Shown here: in pieces, positions 60,901 to 64,000 of the stretch
Layout of the letters: each line of letters opens with the position of its first letter
Position numbering within the stretch: position 1 is the stretch's first letter
Assembly: GCA_002245135.1 (NCBI GenBank)
Contig: NGBS01000295.1
Coordinates: 1 to 64,000, forward strand
Direction: 5' to 3'
DNA length: 64,000 nt
Source of the DNA: Proteromonas lacertae
Taxonomy: Eukaryota > Sar > Bigyra > Opalinata > Proteromonadidae
Program-made: the position numbers and the translations under genes
Notes under the pieces: generated by a model
The model's input: the letters and a program-made list of their open reading frames with translations, nothing else
Told to the model about the DNA's origin: nothing
The model's database searches: none

Positions 60901-63900
60901 AATATATTCAAAATTATACTGCTAATAATTTAGGTAAAGAAATACTGTTGAATTTAAATGTTATTCATTTGTTTTTGCATTATAATATACTTAGTGATTT
61001 CTATGATACATTATTGATGTATAAGTCATATTTGCCCAATTATCAAAACAAAACAAATCAAAACCAACCCATCGAATATGTAGAAGATTATCCAACCAGA
61101 ATGGAATGTAAATTGAATGATTTTCAAATGCATATTATTTCATCAAATATAGCCAATGATCAGCTACTTTTAGAATTGAAATGTGTTTCATTCAGTAGAA
61201 CAAAATCAAAAAAGTATAATGAAAATATCTTTGATATAAATACGTTCAATATCAAGAATAGAAATAGTAATGATGATAATAATGGTAGTAATAATTATAT
61301 ATTAAAATCATCCAATTTATTACATTTTGAACAAAAACAAGATGATAATAAAATAAATATAAACTCACATTTGTCAGTTGTTGATATATCATTATCTCCT
61401 GAATTAAATGATTATATTGTATTTGTTTCACTTATACAGAAATATATGTCATTAATTCAACCAAAAACTAAAAAACAAGTAGAAGTTAAAGAAGAATTGG
61501 TAAATACAAATGAAGATAGCTTAATAAAGAGTAATATAAATCAAATTAGTTGTGAACTTGATGGAATATCAATTTCTTCGTCATTAATGTCTCTTAAAAT
61601 GAAATTAACGAAAGTAAATATGATAATCACACCATTCTATGATATTGAAACATCTAAATACATTAGAATCATTACTTTAACAAATAGAATGAATGGTATA
61701 GAATTAACATATAAAAATATGTCATTATTGTTAATAAATGTGTTGGAATTATCTGTCAACAATACTGATGAAACAAGTATAGTGTTGGAGTTGCCTTCTG
61801 AGAGAAATGAATTGTATTTACATCCTCAGTTTATACTATCAATGAAAGAATTGTTTGTGAAATATAAAGATTCATTTATACCACAAAATCAAAACAAGAA
61901 AAAGAAGATAAAGGAAAATAATAAAGAAAAGAAATTAATAAAATTTCAATTCTTAGTCAAATCAAGTCTAGTTGGGTTGTACAATTTTCAAGATAGAATC
62001 ACTTATAAATGCATATTTGAATCTGTTGATGTTCATCAACAGTTAAACCCATTTAAGTCACATATTATTGTATATCATTTATCATTCTATGGAAAAAATA
62101 ATAATCAATTGGTATTTATTCCTGTAACTGAAAAACCTTTGGTAGTTGTTAAAGTTATTCAAAAGAGTGAAAGACATATATTTTTTGATATTCAAGTGAA
62201 TAAAGAATCTAACATTTATGCCATATATGATAATGACAACTTTTTAGCTGGTGTTTTAGATTTCAGATATGGTTTTATGGAAGTGAGTCATGTTGTTGAG
62301 CCAAATCTACTTATAGATTATGAATTGAAATTGCATAGATTTAAAGTGAGAATAATAAAAAATGAACTATTATCAACAATTTCTTTTGATTATTTATATT
62401 TATATGGTTCTAATTACAAGTATATTATGTTAATATAATATTTATGTTTTATAGAACTAAACCAATAATAATTAAATCTGATGGTGTTGATGTTATATTT
62501 GATGAAAATGAAAAGATATCTTCTTACAATAGAAATAATAAAGCTGAAATAGTAATATTTCCATATTGTAAAGAAATAAACCATTGTATATTAATTTTAA
62601 TATTAATGTGAATAGTAATAAATGATGTAAATATAACACTATCAAACCATCAAATATATATTTACAAACCATATGTTTTTCAGTGGATTGAATTGTTATT
62701 GAATTATGTTTTAATCTCAGAAATACCTAATCCAGAACCACAACCAGTTAATACAATAATCAACTTAACTGATTGTAGTATTAGAATTTTATTGAATGAT
62801 AAAAGTTATGATAATTTTTATAGTATAAAAGTAAGAGGTAAACAAGAAAAAGCAATTGATATTGTTACTTTTGGTGTAAAGAATGATTTCAAATTGAAAT
62901 TAACAGATATAGAAATAAAATACAAGAAATATCTTTTGAATAATGAAGTATTGAATATCCCATTTTCAAAGATATTTTCGTTGAAAGTTAATGGTTCAAT
63001 AGATGAAATTAATATGAAATACAAGATAAAAATAAATAATCCAATTATCTCTCTTACTCCTTTACTTTACACAACATTTCTCAGTTTATTTTCTAATAAT
63101 TTTTCAGTTGCTTATGGAAAAGCATTAACAAATCCAAATCTATCAAAAATGTCTATTAATTTGGAGTTATTGTTCAAAAATTCAATTATATCTTTAGCAT
63201 CAGGTGGATATGCGAGTGGAAAAAGTATTCAGCCTTTAATTGGTGAATCAAAATACATCAAAATGGTATTAAACTCAGATGGAAATAGTGGTGATATGTC
63301 ATTTCAATTTAATTTATCAAATATGAATTTCAAGTGTAATAACAATCAAATATGTTTGAATGTAGATGAAGGTTCAAAGATTTATGTTGATTATTTAGCT
63401 TATAACAATTGGATTGATAGAAAGATGAATGTAATTATTCAAGATGGTAATATGTTGTTGTTGAATGATGTTTTTACTCATTTATATCAAGTATATTTTT
63501 ATATTGTTATTGTGTTATAGTTTATTAAAGAATACTTATATATAACAAGAATACAAAATCCGCCATATTCAAAATCAGTTATAAACTTACAATTTGAGCA
63601 TTTCAATATGTTTTATAAATCGCCATCTTATGGTGGAATAGGAATTGTAACAGATCTTAATTTATTATTGGAATTAACAAATATATCAAATATATATCAT
63701 GGAGTATTATCCAATACTCATTTATATTCATTACCAGAATATGGATTAGGATTTAAGAAAGAAATCGCTGTTATTGAAGAAAAACTACTTTTAGATGTTG
63801 ATTATACAAACATTGATATAAAATCATCAATAAGAATAAAGACATTTAAAATTAATGTTGATTATCAAGATATATTATTGTTTATAAACTGTTATAGTCA

Positions 63901-64000
63901 AGTATCTAAAATGTCATCTCCTGTATACTAATCATTTTTTAATCATTTAGCAAAATGCAATATTACAAGTTGGGGTTTATCCTAATGTATTCATTGATAC
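57931..64000 (+). CDS. VPS13: VPS13 lipid-transfer protein, N-terminal part (runs off window)
   Basis: MFEGIISSIITNYLSKYCDN followed by INPKQIQLSIFRGNVNLSEV is the chorein N-terminus that opens all VPS13 proteins. Thirteen exons start at 57931, 58236, 58366, 58689, 58986, 59312, 59670, 60058, 60543, 62455, 62616, 63521 and 63951. Their introns are 34, 32, 45, 43, 36, 48, 40, 31, 35, 30, 30 and 28 nt. About 1862 residues are encoded here, rich in beta strands of the RBG-repeat type that build a hydrophobic groove moving phospholipids between organelle membranes. Full proteins usually exceed 3000 residues. Two surplus bases in exon 7 (the AAAA run at 59882-59885 or nearby, and at TGA 59940-59942) break the frame. 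The donor of intron 6 could be at 59613 or 59622. Confidence 0.9.

Noticed and set aside
1-64000. CRISPR arrays, bacterial operons, ribosome-binding sites, rRNA genes, retroelements
   Set aside because: None seen; spliceosomal introns and a split gene layout show nuclear eukaryotic DNA. The only repeats are the EIF4A3 array, microsatellites and the scraps listed.

Overview
The window is nuclear DNA of an AT-rich, gene-dense protist. Almost every gene is cut by very short GT-AG introns: about 88 were placed by eye, 24 to 61 nt long, most with a GTAT donor and a TAG acceptor. When the exons are joined this way, each gene gives a whole number of codons. A fused SufC-SufB iron-sulfur protein points to an anaerobic eukaryote with a mitochondrion-related organelle. 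The complex I subunit NDUFA9 beside it, with tiny introns, best fits the Blastocystis/Proteromonas (Opalinata) line. Breviates and jakobids that also carry SufCB are less likely if they lack complex I. This placement is inference; no search was run.

Layout. 1-458: broken end of a leucine-rich repeat gene. 459-8598: head-to-tail array of a 1.38 kb unit carrying EIF4A3 (DEAD-box core of the exon junction complex), with five full-length copies (two intact, three with 1-nt frame breaks) and a fragment at each end. 8599-9988: gene-poor, with the C-terminal end of a hAT transposase and a GC-richer repeat scrap. 9989-13133: two unrecognised multi-exon genes. 13222: tRNA-Glu. 13963-16346: CARMIL-like actin regulator.

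16487-46315 is dominated by surface proteins. A 1978-aa reverse-strand protein and a roughly 4035-aa forward-strand protein share one architecture: PA14, putative-Ig repeats, a two-cysteine module, a jelly-roll, an F5/8-like domain, CCP-like cysteine modules, one membrane segment. Between them lie a 1354-aa glycine-rich membrane protein, a nitroreductase, an MFS transporter, a short secreted protein and SufCB.

47070-64000 holds housekeeping genes: ubiquitin E2, an RRM/RS splicing-type protein, a FYVE-like coiled-coil protein, NDUFA9, a G-patch protein, seipin, a low-complexity protein and the N-terminal half of VPS13. Seipin and VPS13 act in lipid handling, NDUFA9 and SufCB in the organelle, and EIF4A3, the RRM/RS and the G-patch proteins in RNA processing. 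Several genes (SufCB, the 4035-aa protein, FYVE-like, VPS13, possibly the E2) carry isolated surplus bases, always +1. These are either assembly errors or +1 frameshift sites.
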